From: Ignisphaera aggregans DSM 17230 | GTDB taxonomy: Archaea; Thermoproteota; Thermoprotei_A; Sulfolobales; Ignisphaeraceae | Assembly: GCA_000145985.1 (NCBI GenBank) | Contig: CP002098.1 | Span: forward strand, 1,406,501-1,470,500 | Length of the DNA: 64,000 nt | Reading direction: 5' to 3' | Shown here: positions 26,681 to 34,532 of the stretch, piece by piece | Position numbering within the stretch: position 1 is the first letter of the stretch | Layout: each line of letters starts with the position of its first letter | Position numbers and translations under genes: made by a program | The notes under the pieces: model-generated | What the model saw: the letters and a program-made list of their open reading frames with translations, nothing else | Databases searched by the model: none | What the model was told of the DNA's origin: nothing

Positions 26681-27955
26681 TTACTTTATCAGGATTGTCT
26701 GACCATTTGCTGGAGCTTCAAACTCTATCCCAAGTTCATCCTTTATACGATATCCAAGAGTATAGATAGAATCATCGTTTCCATGTACCAATAAAACCTT
26801 CTCAACATTCTTTATGCTTTTTACAACATTAAACAATCCTGTTGATCCTGCATGGCTAGAGAAATCAAACCAATACAGCTTTGCTCTTATTCTAGATCCC
26901 CCTTCTTCAATTACGCCATTTGTTAACAATTTTCTTCCAGGTGTAGAAGGTGCTTGATAGCTTACAAGGATTATTGCATTTCTAGGGTTATCACCAAGTC
27001 TTCTAATGTAATATAGTGCTGGTCCTCCCTTTAACATACCTGCAGGTGCTACTATTATATTTCCACCCTCTTTACATATCTTCTTCCTCAATGTGGTTTT
27101 ATCGACAGCTATAAACCTTTCATAGACTTTGAGAAGAAGGTCATATCTATTAATATATTCTCTATGTTCTAGAAGTATATTGAGAATTTCTTTTGCCATA
27201 CCATCGTAATACACATTTGCATTAGGCAATCTCTCTATTAATAGAGTCAATATCTCTTGAGCTCTCCCAAGTGAGAATGCTGGTACTAAAACATTTCCAC
27301 CATCTTCAATAACACTTTTTACAGTATCTATGAACAATTCCTCAACTCTACTTCTTTCTGGATGGTCATAAAGTCCATATGTAGATTCTATTATTAATAT
27401 ATCTGCATCTATATTCTGAGGCTTTAAACCTTTGATAAGCCTTGTATCTATCGTATTTATATCACCTGTGTAGAGTATTGATTTCTCGCCCATGGTTATC
27501 TTAAACATTATGCTTCCAGGTATATGTCCAGCATTTATTGACTCTATTCTTATGTTGTCAATTTCCAATGTCTCTCCTATCTCTATAGGTTTAACATTTT
27601 CTAACATTGCTATAAGTTCTGGATATTCATAGGGTAGAAAATATCCAGAAATCTTTATCATATCTTCTATCATTAGTTTACTTAACTTAGCTGTAAGTCT
27701 AGACATTATCAATAGTGGTCTCGCTGAAATGTATAGAAATGGTACAGCTCCTACATGATCTAGATGTGCATGTGTTACTAAAACTGCTTTTAGTTTCGAT
27801 GGAGATACTGCTAATGGAAACAAGGGTCTATCTTCTTCATCGAAGGAGACTCCATAGTCTAGTAGAACTGCTGATTCATCTTTAAGATTCTTAACATGTA
27901 TAGCAGCTCTACCAACCTCTCTACCAGCACCAAGGACTGTAATCTCTATTGGCAT
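26681..27955 (-). CDS. Beta-CASP metallo-beta-lactamase ribonuclease (aCPSF2 type)
   Basis: A 424-residue RNase of the metallo-beta-lactamase/beta-CASP family. Zinc motifs: THAHLDHVGA (about residues 60-69), AGHIPGS, YTGDIN; the beta-CASP part has VPAFSLGRAQEIL and the C-terminal VLLVHGND. It lacks the N-terminal KH domains of aCPSF1 (FttA), so it is the short aCPSF2 type, an RNA-processing nuclease. The start MPIEITVLGAGREVGR is standard. Confidence 0.9.
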   Translation of the reverse strand: MPIEITVLGAGREVGRAAIHVKNLKDESAVLLDYGVSFDEEDRPLFPLAVSPSKLKAVLVTHAHLDHVGAVPFLYISARPLLIMSRLTAKLSKLMIEDMIKISGYFLPYEYPELIAMLENVKPIEIGETLEIDNIRIESINAGHIPGSIMFKITMGEKSILYTGDINTIDTRLIKGLKPQNIDADILIIESTYGLYDHPERSRVEELFIDTVKSVIEDGGNVLVPAFSLGRAQEILTLLIERLPNANVYYDGMAKEILNILLEHREYINRYDLLLKVYERFIAVDKTTLRKKICKEGGNIIVAPAGMLKGGPALYYIRRLGDNPRNAIILVSYQAPSTPGRKLLTNGVIEEGGSRIRAKLYWFDFSSHAGSTGLFNVVKSIKNVEKVLLVHGNDDSIYTLGYRIKDELGIEFEAPANGQTILIK

Positions 27956-28043
27956 GGATATTCACATCCATTTATATACTCCATTTTCTACATAGCTATA
28001 CCTAGAGCATCTCACTCTAATATTTTATCTTGGTGAAAAATAT

Positions 28044-28442
28044 ATGTTACCTATAAATCCTCGTGAACTTCAAAAACAATTAAAACAGCTAAAGAGGATG
28101 GGGGTTAAAATAGAATCTATTGAAAATGTAGAGAGAGTTTCTATAGAAATGAAGGATAAGATCTTAGTGCTAAATGAGCCAGAGGTTATAGTGTTTGAAA
28201 TGGGCAATCAAAAGATATTCTATGTAACCTCTCAAGATATACATGAAGAGGCGAAAACTCAAGAAATTGTTAGTAAGCCTAGTGAGAAAATTGAGGTAGG
28301 CATAAAAGATGAGGATGTAAGTTTCATTGCTGAATATGCTGGTGTTAGTATGGATGAAGCTAGAGAGGCATTAATAGAGGCTCAAGGTGATATAGCTAGA
28401 GCTATAGAGCTTATACAGCAGAGGCGGAGGACTAGTGAGTAG
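28044..28442 (+). CDS. nac: Nascent polypeptide-associated complex protein (archaeal NAC)
   Basis: Archaeal NAC is a homodimeric ribosome-associated factor that contacts nascent chains. The 132-residue protein begins MLPINPRELQKQLKQLKRMGVKI, has the beta-barrel NAC domain (about residues 20-80, KILVLNEPEVIVFEMGNQKIFYV) and a C-terminal UBA domain (about 92-128, VSFIAEYAGVSMDEAREALI). A TATA-like element is about 30 bases upstream. It converges with the small gene at 28432, overlapping by 11 bases. Confidence 0.94.
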   Translation: MLPINPRELQKQLKQLKRMGVKIESIENVERVSIEMKDKILVLNEPEVIVFEMGNQKIFYVTSQDIHEEAKTQEIVSKPSEKIEVGIKDEDVSFIAEYAGVSMDEAREALIEAQGDIARAIELIQQRRRTSE

Positions 28443-28782
28443 TATCTTTATCAATGATTAAGAATTCCTTAATACATGGACAAACCTCTCTTAGAACCCC
28501 TAGTATATAGTTATCATCAACAATACTATAATATCCATTTAGAAACTCCTTACCCAATCGATAAATTTCGCTAATCTCACATCTCATTCTTGGTTCAGGT
28601 CTATTTTTGGAGTATTCTAGGAGTAGTCTATAGAGTGCTATAACTATGTATCTAAGGAAGTAGTATCTCCTTCTATCTCTATAGCTATTATCGTTTAGTA
28701 GCTTGATGCATAGTGCTGTATAGAGCTTTAATCTATATAGAATATTTCTAATAATATCTTCACCCATCTCTTTTCTCCTCAC
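28432..28782 (-). CDS. Unknown helical protein (116 aa)
   Basis: An all-helical, Arg/Tyr-rich protein starting MRRKEMGEDIIRNILYRLKLY. No family recognised. The DNA replication GINS proteins and small helical subunits have a similar look, but I see no diagnostic motif. Two late cysteines (VCPC, near residues 101-104) may bind metal or form a disulfide. Convergent overlap of 11 bases with nac. Confidence 0.55.
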   Translation of the reverse strand: MRRKEMGEDIIRNILYRLKLYTALCIKLLNDNSYRDRRRYYFLRYIVIALYRLLLEYSKNRPEPRMRCEISEIYRLGKEFLNGYYSIVDDNYILGVLREVCPCIKEFLIIDKDTTH

Positions 28783-28889
28783 GCAATGAATATCACTTTC
28801 AATTATAGGTAAGCTTAGCTCTCAAGGTACTATGTATCAATATCAGTTTATAATCTTTTGCTAAGAATGATTCAAATAGGGATTAGAAT

Positions 28890-29432
28890 ATGGATTTAAG
28901 GCATAGGCTTATTTTCACCATAGAGAAATATCTACCGTTGTGGTTTGCTATAGTATTGCCATGGATCTTAAGTGTAATATTCATAGCCATATATACAGCC
29001 CCACCTCAAGAAATAGAAGAACAAATTTTGAATACTGTTAATGAATTGAATACTATTCTAGCTAATAAGAGCTTCCATGAGTTAATACTAACTATATTTC
29101 TCAACAATGCTTCTATAAATTCAATGCTTCTCATACCATTCCTCAATATAGTAATAGCAATTGGGATGACGCTATAGACTGCATGGGTATTAAGGATGTA
29201 TCTAGTTATTAATAATATCGATCTCTATACCTCATATACCCTACTCCTTATGCCGCATACATATATAGAGTTTCTAGCCTATACAATAACCCTTACAACA
29301 TCTCTGAGAATAATGTTTAATCTCTTTAGGAGGAAAACAGAGAAAGCAGATATTCTAATAGATGTTATAATAGTCTTACTATCTTATCTATTGCTATTTA
29401 TATCATCGGTTATAGAGAGTATGGGTATCTAA
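28890..29432 (+). pseudogene. SpoIIM-like membrane protein interrupted by one in-frame TAG
   Basis: Codons 28890-29174 and 29178-29432 lie in the same frame and are separated only by a TAG at 29175-29177. The first part has a hydrophobic helix (WFAIVLPWILSVIFIAIY) and FLNNASINSMLLIPFLNIVIA; the second has the SpoIIM-like LLLMPHTYIEFLAYTI and two more helices. Together they give about 180 residues, the usual length of archaeal SpoIIM/DUF95 proteins. TAG is used as the normal stop of many genes here, so recoding is unlikely; a recent nonsense mutation or sequencing error is simplest. Reinitiation at the ATG at 29196 could make the second half. Confidence 0.6.
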
Positions 29433-29459
29433 TACCTTGATATATGGAAAATATTATTG

Positions 29460-29514
29460 GGATCAGACATCCGATTATAGATCATCAATCACCCTGCCAG
29501 CTCCTCATCATAAT
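29460..29514 (-). ncRNA. Second, weaker box C/D sRNA candidate of a neighbouring pair
   Basis: Minus strand order: C box ATGATGA (29511-29505), 12-nt guide GGAGCTGGCAGG, D'-like GTGA (29492-29489), C'-like TTGATGA (29488-29482), 15-nt guide, D box CTGA (29466-29463). C and D are perfect; the D'/C' pair is degenerate and has no spacer. It lies just downstream of a strong C/D sRNA on the same strand, so the two may be processed from one transcript. Confidence 0.45.
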
Positions 29515-29528
29515 TCTTTCTAGAGCTC

Positions 29529-29587
29529 AAGCTCAGAGAGAGGATACGTTCATCATTCTTCAGAACCCCTTCCCCAACATCATAGCA
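29529..29587 (-). ncRNA. Box C/D guide sRNA
   Basis: Minus strand order: C box ATGATGT (29583-29577), 13-nt guide TGGGGAAGGGGTT, D' box CTGA (29563-29560), 3-nt spacer AGA, C' box ATGATGA (29556-29550), 13-nt guide ACGTATCCTCTCT, D box CTGA (29536-29533). Spacing is textbook for archaeal C/D sRNAs. It begins about 20 bases downstream of the stop of the winged-helix gene on the same strand and is probably released from that transcript. Targets not determinable here. Confidence 0.82.
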
Positions 29588-29604
29588 GAGATAACATAGT
29601 GTTT

Positions 29605-30132
29605 CTAGCTCTCTGCTACTATGTATTTAGAGATTTTTGAATTAATATGCTCTTCAATTATCTTTAACAGTTTTTCTCTCAATTCCTCGGGCCTCATATG
29701 CATCACTATAAGATCATTTATTTTATTTGCTAACTCATTTTCATTAAGTACATCAGTAAGCCACTTCTGTAGATATCCATTGTAAACACTGTAGACAAGT
29801 GATGTAGAATCAACAATATCATACTTTAAGATTGCCCATAACTGAATTACATTTCTTATAGCTAAGAATTTTGGTTTATCACTAGTTACATAGAATACAA
29901 AATTCTTAGCCTCTTCACAACTCCTAAAGAGTTTCTGTAGTATGTCTTCAATATATATGTACATATTATCCTTCTTAATAACTATCCCTAACATACGTAG
30001 ATTATCGAGATACTTTCGCGCTGTACTTATCGATATATCAAGTCTCTTGGAAATATCTTCAGGGGTAGCATAACCTATCCTTACAAGCTCCAAAACACGT
30101 TCAAGATATTTAGGCAAATAGTATATAACCAT
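29605..30132 (-). CDS. Winged-helix DNA-binding protein
   Basis: A 175-residue protein with an N-terminal winged helix (about residues 9-55, LVRIGYATPEDISKRLDISIST then ARKYLDNLRMLGIVIKK). The C-terminal two thirds are helical and unrecognised. Probably a transcription regulator; its targets are unknown. Two C/D sRNA genes follow on the same strand. About 230 bases upstream, including a GC-rich island, separate it from the SAM hydrolase gene. Confidence 0.65.
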   Translation of the reverse strand: MVIYYLPKYLERVLELVRIGYATPEDISKRLDISISTARKYLDNLRMLGIVIKKDNMYIYIEDILQKLFRSCEEAKNFVFYVTSDKPKFLAIRNVIQLWAILKYDIVDSTSLVYSVYNGYLQKWLTDVLNENELANKINDLIVMHMRPEELREKLLKIIEEHINSKISKYIVAES

Positions 30133-30265
30133 TGCAATTCCCTGTTATCCTCTTGTGTAAAGAGAGAATATTAATTATTCTCCTTATATAGTGTAACACT
30201 CTTTCTCTATAAGTAGAGTATTATGTGTTGTAATAAGCTTATATATTCTCACCAGAATAATATCT

Positions 30266-30345
30266 CTGTGCCCCGGTTGCCCGTGTAAAAGGACCCCGTG
30301 TCCCGGGGCTATATGTGCACGGAGCGGGTCACCCCCGGCATCCCT
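30266..30345. ncRNA. GC-rich structured island, possible non-coding RNA
   Basis: About 80 very GC-rich bases in AT-rich surroundings, in the gap between two minus-strand genes. GCCCCGG (30270-30276) pairs perfectly with CCGGGGC (30303-30309), and CCCGTGT occurs twice between them. On the minus strand that stem is directly followed by ACA, as in H/ACA RNAs, but the interior does not form a convincing guide hairpin. No tRNA, SRP, RNase P or C/D features fit. Strand and class are uncertain. Confidence 0.4.
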
Positions 30346-30362
30346 ATAATTTTATCTATCTA

Positions 30363-31199
30363 CTATCTACAGATAAGAACTGTATCACCAGGTTCAGCAC
30401 ATAAGAGATGTTTAGCAGAACCCTTATTAACAGCTAGTTCAGCAAGCCAAAAACTATTCTCATATAGAACCAGTGTCCCCTCTGGATAAACTGAAAATAC
30501 CTCACCAATGACAGCATTATGCGATCTACATTTTGAGTATATAGTTACAGTATAGTTAAGACCTACTTCCAACATATCTAATATATCTTTAACACTAGAC
30601 GATAAAACAATATTTCCAAATTTATCTATTGTAAGAATCTTTAGCTCAATACAATTCTCTTTAATCTTCCTAATATACCTTCCTCTCTCTAGCCTTACCA
30701 AAGTATTCTGATCAATTTCTCTACCTATCAACTCTATAGGAATACCACATGCAATATGTGCTGCTATAGGAGCAAATATGTCCCTTCCATGGAAAGAACG
30801 AGAAACAGGAACTCTAAACAATTTCTGATTTTCAATTAGAAAAACTTTCTTTATACCATCATCCTCTGCAGCCATAGTCATCAACCCGTTATCAGGTCCT
30901 ATAAATATGTAGTTATTTGTCAAAATAGCTATAGGTCTTCTAGAACTTCCGACACCAGGATCAACAACACATACAAAGATAGCTCCCCTGGGGAAATATT
31001 TATATGAAACATAGAGGACAAAAGCACCATGCTCTATATCAAAACTACGAACACTATGAGTCAAGTCAATAACTTTAACCTTTGGACAAATACTCAATAT
31101 AACACCTTTCATCATACCTACATATGGATCTTCTATACCAAAATCAGTTAGGAGCACTATAACATCTGAGGTAAAATTCATTATACTCTCCCAACACAT
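30363..31199 (-). CDS. SAM hydrolase of the DUF62 (SAM hydroxide adenosyltransferase) family
   Basis: Members hydrolyse S-adenosylmethionine to adenosine and methionine and share the fold of the chlorinase/fluorinase enzymes. Support: VIVLLTDFGIEDPYVGMMKG, IDLTHSVRSFDIEHGAFVL, VDPGVGSSRRP, IGPDNGLM and SFHGRDIFAP, with the conserved Asp and Arg-Asp-x-His-type triad region. Length 278 (272 if the ATG at 31181 is used) is normal. A TATA-like TATATAATC on the minus strand near 31230 can drive it. It is flanked by a GC-rich island on one side and a 47-bp inverted repeat on the other. Confidence 0.88.
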   Translation of the reverse strand: MCWESIMNFTSDVIVLLTDFGIEDPYVGMMKGVILSICPKVKVIDLTHSVRSFDIEHGAFVLYVSYKYFPRGAIFVCVVDPGVGSSRRPIAILTNNYIFIGPDNGLMTMAAEDDGIKKVFLIENQKLFRVPVSRSFHGRDIFAPIAAHIACGIPIELIGREIDQNTLVRLERGRYIRKIKENCIELKILTIDKFGNIVLSSSVKDILDMLEVGLNYTVTIYSKCRSHNAVIGEVFSVYPEGTLVLYENSFWLAELAVNKGSAKHLLCAEPGDTVLICR

Positions 31200-31286
31200 T
31201 AAATATGCTTTAGCTGTACATAGAGATTATATAGCTAGGGAGAAAAGCATATATGTCAATAAATCCATCTTGAGAAAAGTATAGCC

Positions 31287-31430
31287 CCCTCTAGGGGTAT
31301 AAATAGTATATGTCTAGTATATGATAACCATACCAGCGGATAAGGACCCCAAGGGCTTTAACACCCTTGAGGCCCCTCCACCAGTATGGTTATCATATAC
31401 TAGACATATACTATTTATACCCCTAGAGGG
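31287..31430. repeat. Perfect 47-bp inverted repeat with 50-base loop
   Basis: Arm 31287-31333 is the exact reverse complement of 31384-31430 (47 of 47). Each arm holds GGGGTATAAATAG, a strong BRE/TATA-like promoter, so two identical promoters point toward each other through the loop. The loop (31334-31383) is GC-rich and contains a nested CAAGGG/CCCTTG stem. No target-site duplication was seen at the outer ends. It lies between divergent genes (SAM hydrolase and a nuclease-like protein). It may be a MITE-like element, a duplicated promoter or a structured RNA gene; nothing decides. Confidence 0.9.
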
Positions 31431-31623
31431 TTTGGCCCAAACTATATATTTCTGTCCTGTATTAGATTAAGGTTATGTTGCTTAAGTTATGGTGGAAGTA
31501 TGTAGTAATACCTACATCATGTTTGTCTATGGTTCAATGTTAGTACTACTTAGTATCAGTTTTTAAATATGTTTAAATATTCGATAATAGGTTAACCATG
31601 TGATATTTTAGGCTCTATTTTCT
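31431..31623. other. AT-rich upstream region of the nuclease-like gene
   Basis: Contains ATGTAG-6-CTACAT (31498-31515), a small inverted repeat, and TATA-like GTTTAAATAT at 31571-31580, which would start transcription about 20 bases before the ATG at 31624. No gene seen. Confidence 0.4.
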
Positions 31624-32088
31624 ATGGGTTTTAGGTGTAGGTATCTTGTGATTAAAGAGAATCAATTATTATCATTATTTGTTAGGAAGATGAAAATGTT
31701 GGGGCTGGATGTATTTACTAATGTTTATCTTCATAATACTGAAATTGATGCTGTTGTATTTGAGTATATAGATAGTAGGAGACCCTATGTTCATCTATTT
31801 GAAGTCAAAGCTAGAGCAAAATTAAAGGTTATTGACCAAATAGAGAGGAGGAGAACATTAGCAGACTATCTTTATGTAGTTATTCCATACAATATATATC
31901 CTTGGATTATTAGGAGAGTTAGAGATGATATTGGCATTGTAATATATATTAACGGTGAGTTCTATTTATTTAGAAAACCTAGATATATTGGAAATGGAGA
32001 TAAATTTTTAAGTATTGCTAGAATAGATAAGATAAAAAATAGTGATGTGATTATAGCGCTGAGCTATGATGATAGCGAATTGCGCTGA
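31624..32088 (+). CDS. PD-(D/E)XK nuclease-like protein
   Basis: A 154-residue protein with the restriction-endonuclease-like catalytic pattern: TEIDAVVFEY (Asp near residue 42) followed by VHLFEVKARAKLKVIDQIERR (Glu-x-Lys near residues 59-61). Small stand-alone proteins of this kind are conserved in crenarchaea, and some function in DNA repair or defence, but no activity is assigned to this one. The ATG at 31624 is preceded by a TATA box; it stands 193 bases from the 47-bp inverted repeat. Convergent with peroxiredoxin. Confidence 0.7.
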   Translation: MGFRCRYLVIKENQLLSLFVRKMKMLGLDVFTNVYLHNTEIDAVVFEYIDSRRPYVHLFEVKARAKLKVIDQIERRRTLADYLYVVIPYNIYPWIIRRVRDDIGIVIYINGEFYLFRKPRYIGNGDKFLSIARIDKIKNSDVIIALSYDDSELR

Positions 32089-32108
32089 TATCTTCTAATG
32101 TTTATTGG

Positions 32109-32804
32109 CTATAACCCAGCAACTCTCTTTAGAAATGCTCTAGCTCTCTCTGCTTCCTGCTCTGGTATCTCTTTATAGCAGAACCACCAGTCATAGCATT
32201 TGTACTGCTTTAACCTCTCTGCAGCATCAATAACATTACTCGCTGGAGGAACTATAGCGTTCTGCCCTATCAATTCATTATTTGGCCAGTTAGCTGGAAG
32301 AGCAACTTTATACTGTGTATTTACTTGAAGAGCTTTTAATAGTCTTAGAATCTCATCAATATTTCTTCCAACTTCTTGTGGATAATAGAGTATAGCCCTT
32401 ATAATACCATCTGGATCAACTATGAATACAGCTCTAACAGTATGGCTTGCACTCTGTGCATGTAGGAAGCCAAGTTTTCTTGCTACATCACCTGTAGGAT
32501 CTGCAATTATTGGGAATGGTATTTCGATGCCAAGTTTCTCCTTTATCCATTCAATCCATTTTATATGGCTATATACACTATCAACGCTATGACCAAGTAG
32601 CTCTGTATTTAGTTCCTTGAAATCATTGTATCTCTTTGCAAAGGCATAGAACTCTGTTGTACAAACAGGGGTAAAGTCTGCTGGATGGCTAAATAGCACT
32701 AGCCATTTGCCCTTATAGTCATCCGGTAATTTTTTAACTCCATGTGTTGTTACTACAGTCATTTCTGGAAATTTTTCTCCAATTAAAGGTATCTGTCCAA
32801 CCAT
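32109..32804 (-). CDS. Thioredoxin-dependent peroxiredoxin (archaeal Prx6 type)
   Basis: Reduces peroxides. The peroxidatic cysteine is Cys48 in [14 protein letters not shown]; two further cysteines near residues 203 and 209 ([11 protein letters not shown]) match the C-terminal pair of the well-studied Aeropyrum enzyme, in which they act in resolution. Length 231 and the long C-terminal arm are typical of decameric archaeal peroxiredoxins. Upstream on the same strand, 96 bases away, is archaemetzincin. Confidence 0.94.
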   Translation of the reverse strand: MVGQIPLIGEKFPEMTVVTTHGVKKLPDDYKGKWLVLFSHPADFTPVCTTEFYAFAKRYNDFKELNTELLGHSVDSVYSHIKWIEWIKEKLGIEIPFPIIADPTGDVARKLGFLHAQSASHTVRAVFIVDPDGIIRAILYYPQEVGRNIDEILRLLKALQVNTQYKVALPANWPNNELIGQNAIVPPASNVIDAAERLKQYKCYDWWFCYKEIPEQEAERARAFLKRVAGL

Positions 32805-32900
32805 TTTGTATCCCAGACTAGTATATCTTGCTATAACATTTAAAAATTTTTCTAATGTAAATTTAGCACTTCTAAACTACTGATTTCAATAGATTAAGTT

Positions 32901-33458
32901 TCATAATACGAACTCCTTATTTATATTAAAACCCTTCTTCAATAGCTTCATGGAGCATTTCCTACAGAATTTAGCACTTTTTCTATCAACATCAAAAACA
33001 CTATTACTAAAATTCATAACACAGTGGGGATATGGACAATGATCTAGACCTAGGATATGTCCTAGTTCATGTAGAGATTCCTTCTTTAATCTCTCTATAA
33101 AGACTTTAGCCGTAGCATCAAGTCTTAGCCTTGGCAGAAAAACACCTGCAACTCTAATCGACGGGATTGCTAATCCAAATACAAAGTTCAGACCAGGTAC
33201 ATATGCATCAACATCTGCTAACACCAATGCAAAAGAATCTTTCTTTTTATGTCTATAAACAATGTATAGAACACCTTCAGCTAGATATTGATTACGAACA
33301 TCATCAAAAATCTCCATAGGGATATCTAGATATTGATCTCTTATATCAATATTAAAGCCAAAAGCATCCCCTATAGTTTTTGCTACTATTAACAACACAT
33401 CATTTTCAACATTCCTTGTTCTAAATATTTCAAGGAGATAGCTCTTATATAACTGCAT
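32901..33458 (-). CDS. amzA: Archaemetzincin (zinc metalloprotease)
   Basis: A 185-residue metalloprotease with the consensus HELGHILGLDHCPYPHCVMN (about residues 130-149), the three histidines binding catalytic zinc, followed by KFCRKCSMKL; the four cysteines bind a structural second zinc. This is the archaemetzincin (AmzA) signature. Substrate is unknown. Length is typical. It is separated from the ABC-transporter operon by a 359-base gap holding its promoter. Confidence 0.92.
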   Translation of the reverse strand: MQLYKSYLLEIFRTRNVENDVLLIVAKTIGDAFGFNIDIRDQYLDIPMEIFDDVRNQYLAEGVLYIVYRHKKKDSFALVLADVDAYVPGLNFVFGLAIPSIRVAGVFLPRLRLDATAKVFIERLKKESLHELGHILGLDHCPYPHCVMNFSNSVFDVDRKSAKFCRKCSMKLLKKGFNINKEFVL

Positions 33459-33817
33459 TTAAGGTTCCTTCAGCTATTCTAGTATCCATAGATTTACTCT
33501 CTATAGATTTTAATATTAATTTATAGCAATGATTAATCTAAATGGAGCTAATGAGTATAGATACAAATATGGTTATTTCATAATAAATCTTATGGTCCAA
33601 ATACAGTTTAAATCATTGGTATTAAATATACAGCTAAAATAATACTCATAACCTCACATTCAATCTATTATTAAATTGAATTTGCATACATTTTATATCA
33701 TTGCTATTTATAATGTTGATATATTTAACATGGAGAACTCTACAACTATTTAAAAATAATAAATCATAAGATAGTTAAAGATCTCTAATCCTTACTAAAT
33801 AATAAAGCTGAGAATAA
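33459..33817. other. Gene-free region between amzA and the ABC-transporter operon
   Basis: Very AT-rich. It holds the amzA promoter region and the 3' end region of the transporter operon. I found no reading frame, tRNA, C/D boxes or long repeat. Confidence 0.5.
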
Positions 33818-34513
33818 TTATACTATTCTTCTCTTATATGATACAACATAATATGAATACTTCTGTTCAATCCTTCTTGAAATCTCTGTAAGAATTATTG
33901 AAATAACTATGTATATGATGGCAATTAATGTATATATCTCTATATAGCGAAAGGTTCTACTACCTATATACATACTAATATACATTAGTTCAGGTACTGT
34001 AATGAAATATGCTATTGAGGAGTACTTAAAGAGATAGACAGCTTCATTAGTAAGTGCTGGAATTGCTATTCTTATACACTGAGGAATAACTATACTTAGT
34101 ATTGTTTGTGTTTTAGTTAGTCCAAGAGAATATGAAGCTTCAATCTGAGATGATGGTATAGAGCTAATGGACACTCTTAAGTATTCTGATTGGTATGCTG
34201 CAGAATTAAGACTTATGGCTATTAGAGCAGAAAGTAATGGAGATAGCTTAATACCTAGGTATGGAAGAGCATAGTACACAAAGAATAGCTGAACCATCAT
34301 TGGCGTTCCACGAATAAGTTCTACAAATGTTGTAAATATCATTCCTATAAATTTTGGGCCAAAAACACGTGTAATAGCTATGATAAGACCTAGAAGAAAT
34401 CCTAAGATAAATGATGATAATGTTATAAAGAATGTCATAGCTAAACCAGCTATGATCATATTCCCATAGTTTTCAACAATAAGCAAAATATTATTTAATA
34501 TCATTATGTACAC
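33818..34513 (-). CDS. Polar amino-acid ABC transporter permease (second copy)
   Basis: A 231-residue HisM/GlnP-type permease with about five membrane helices and the EAA loop around LEASYSLGLTKTQTILSIVIPQCIRIAIPALTNEAVYLFKYSS. It forms a heterodimeric channel with the permease at 35298. It is the last gene of a four-gene operon (binding protein, permease, ATPase, permease) importing a polar amino acid. The start gives MYIMILNNILL; an internal ATG (MILNNI) is possible. Confidence 0.9.
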   Translation of the reverse strand: MYIMILNNILLIVENYGNMIIAGLAMTFFITLSSFILGFLLGLIIAITRVFGPKFIGMIFTTFVELIRGTPMMVQLFFVYYALPYLGIKLSPLLSALIAISLNSAAYQSEYLRVSISSIPSSQIEASYSLGLTKTQTILSIVIPQCIRIAIPALTNEAVYLFKYSSIAYFITVPELMYISMYIGSRTFRYIEIYTLIAIIYIVISIILTEISRRIEQKYSYYVVSYKRRIV

Positions 34514-34532
34514 CTGCTACTGCAATCCTGGG

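Noticed and set aside
29175-29177. TAG as pyrrolysine or another recoded amino acid in the SpoIIM-like gene
   Set aside because: Many genes in the window end in TAG and no recoding signal is visible, so nonsense mutation or sequence error is simpler.
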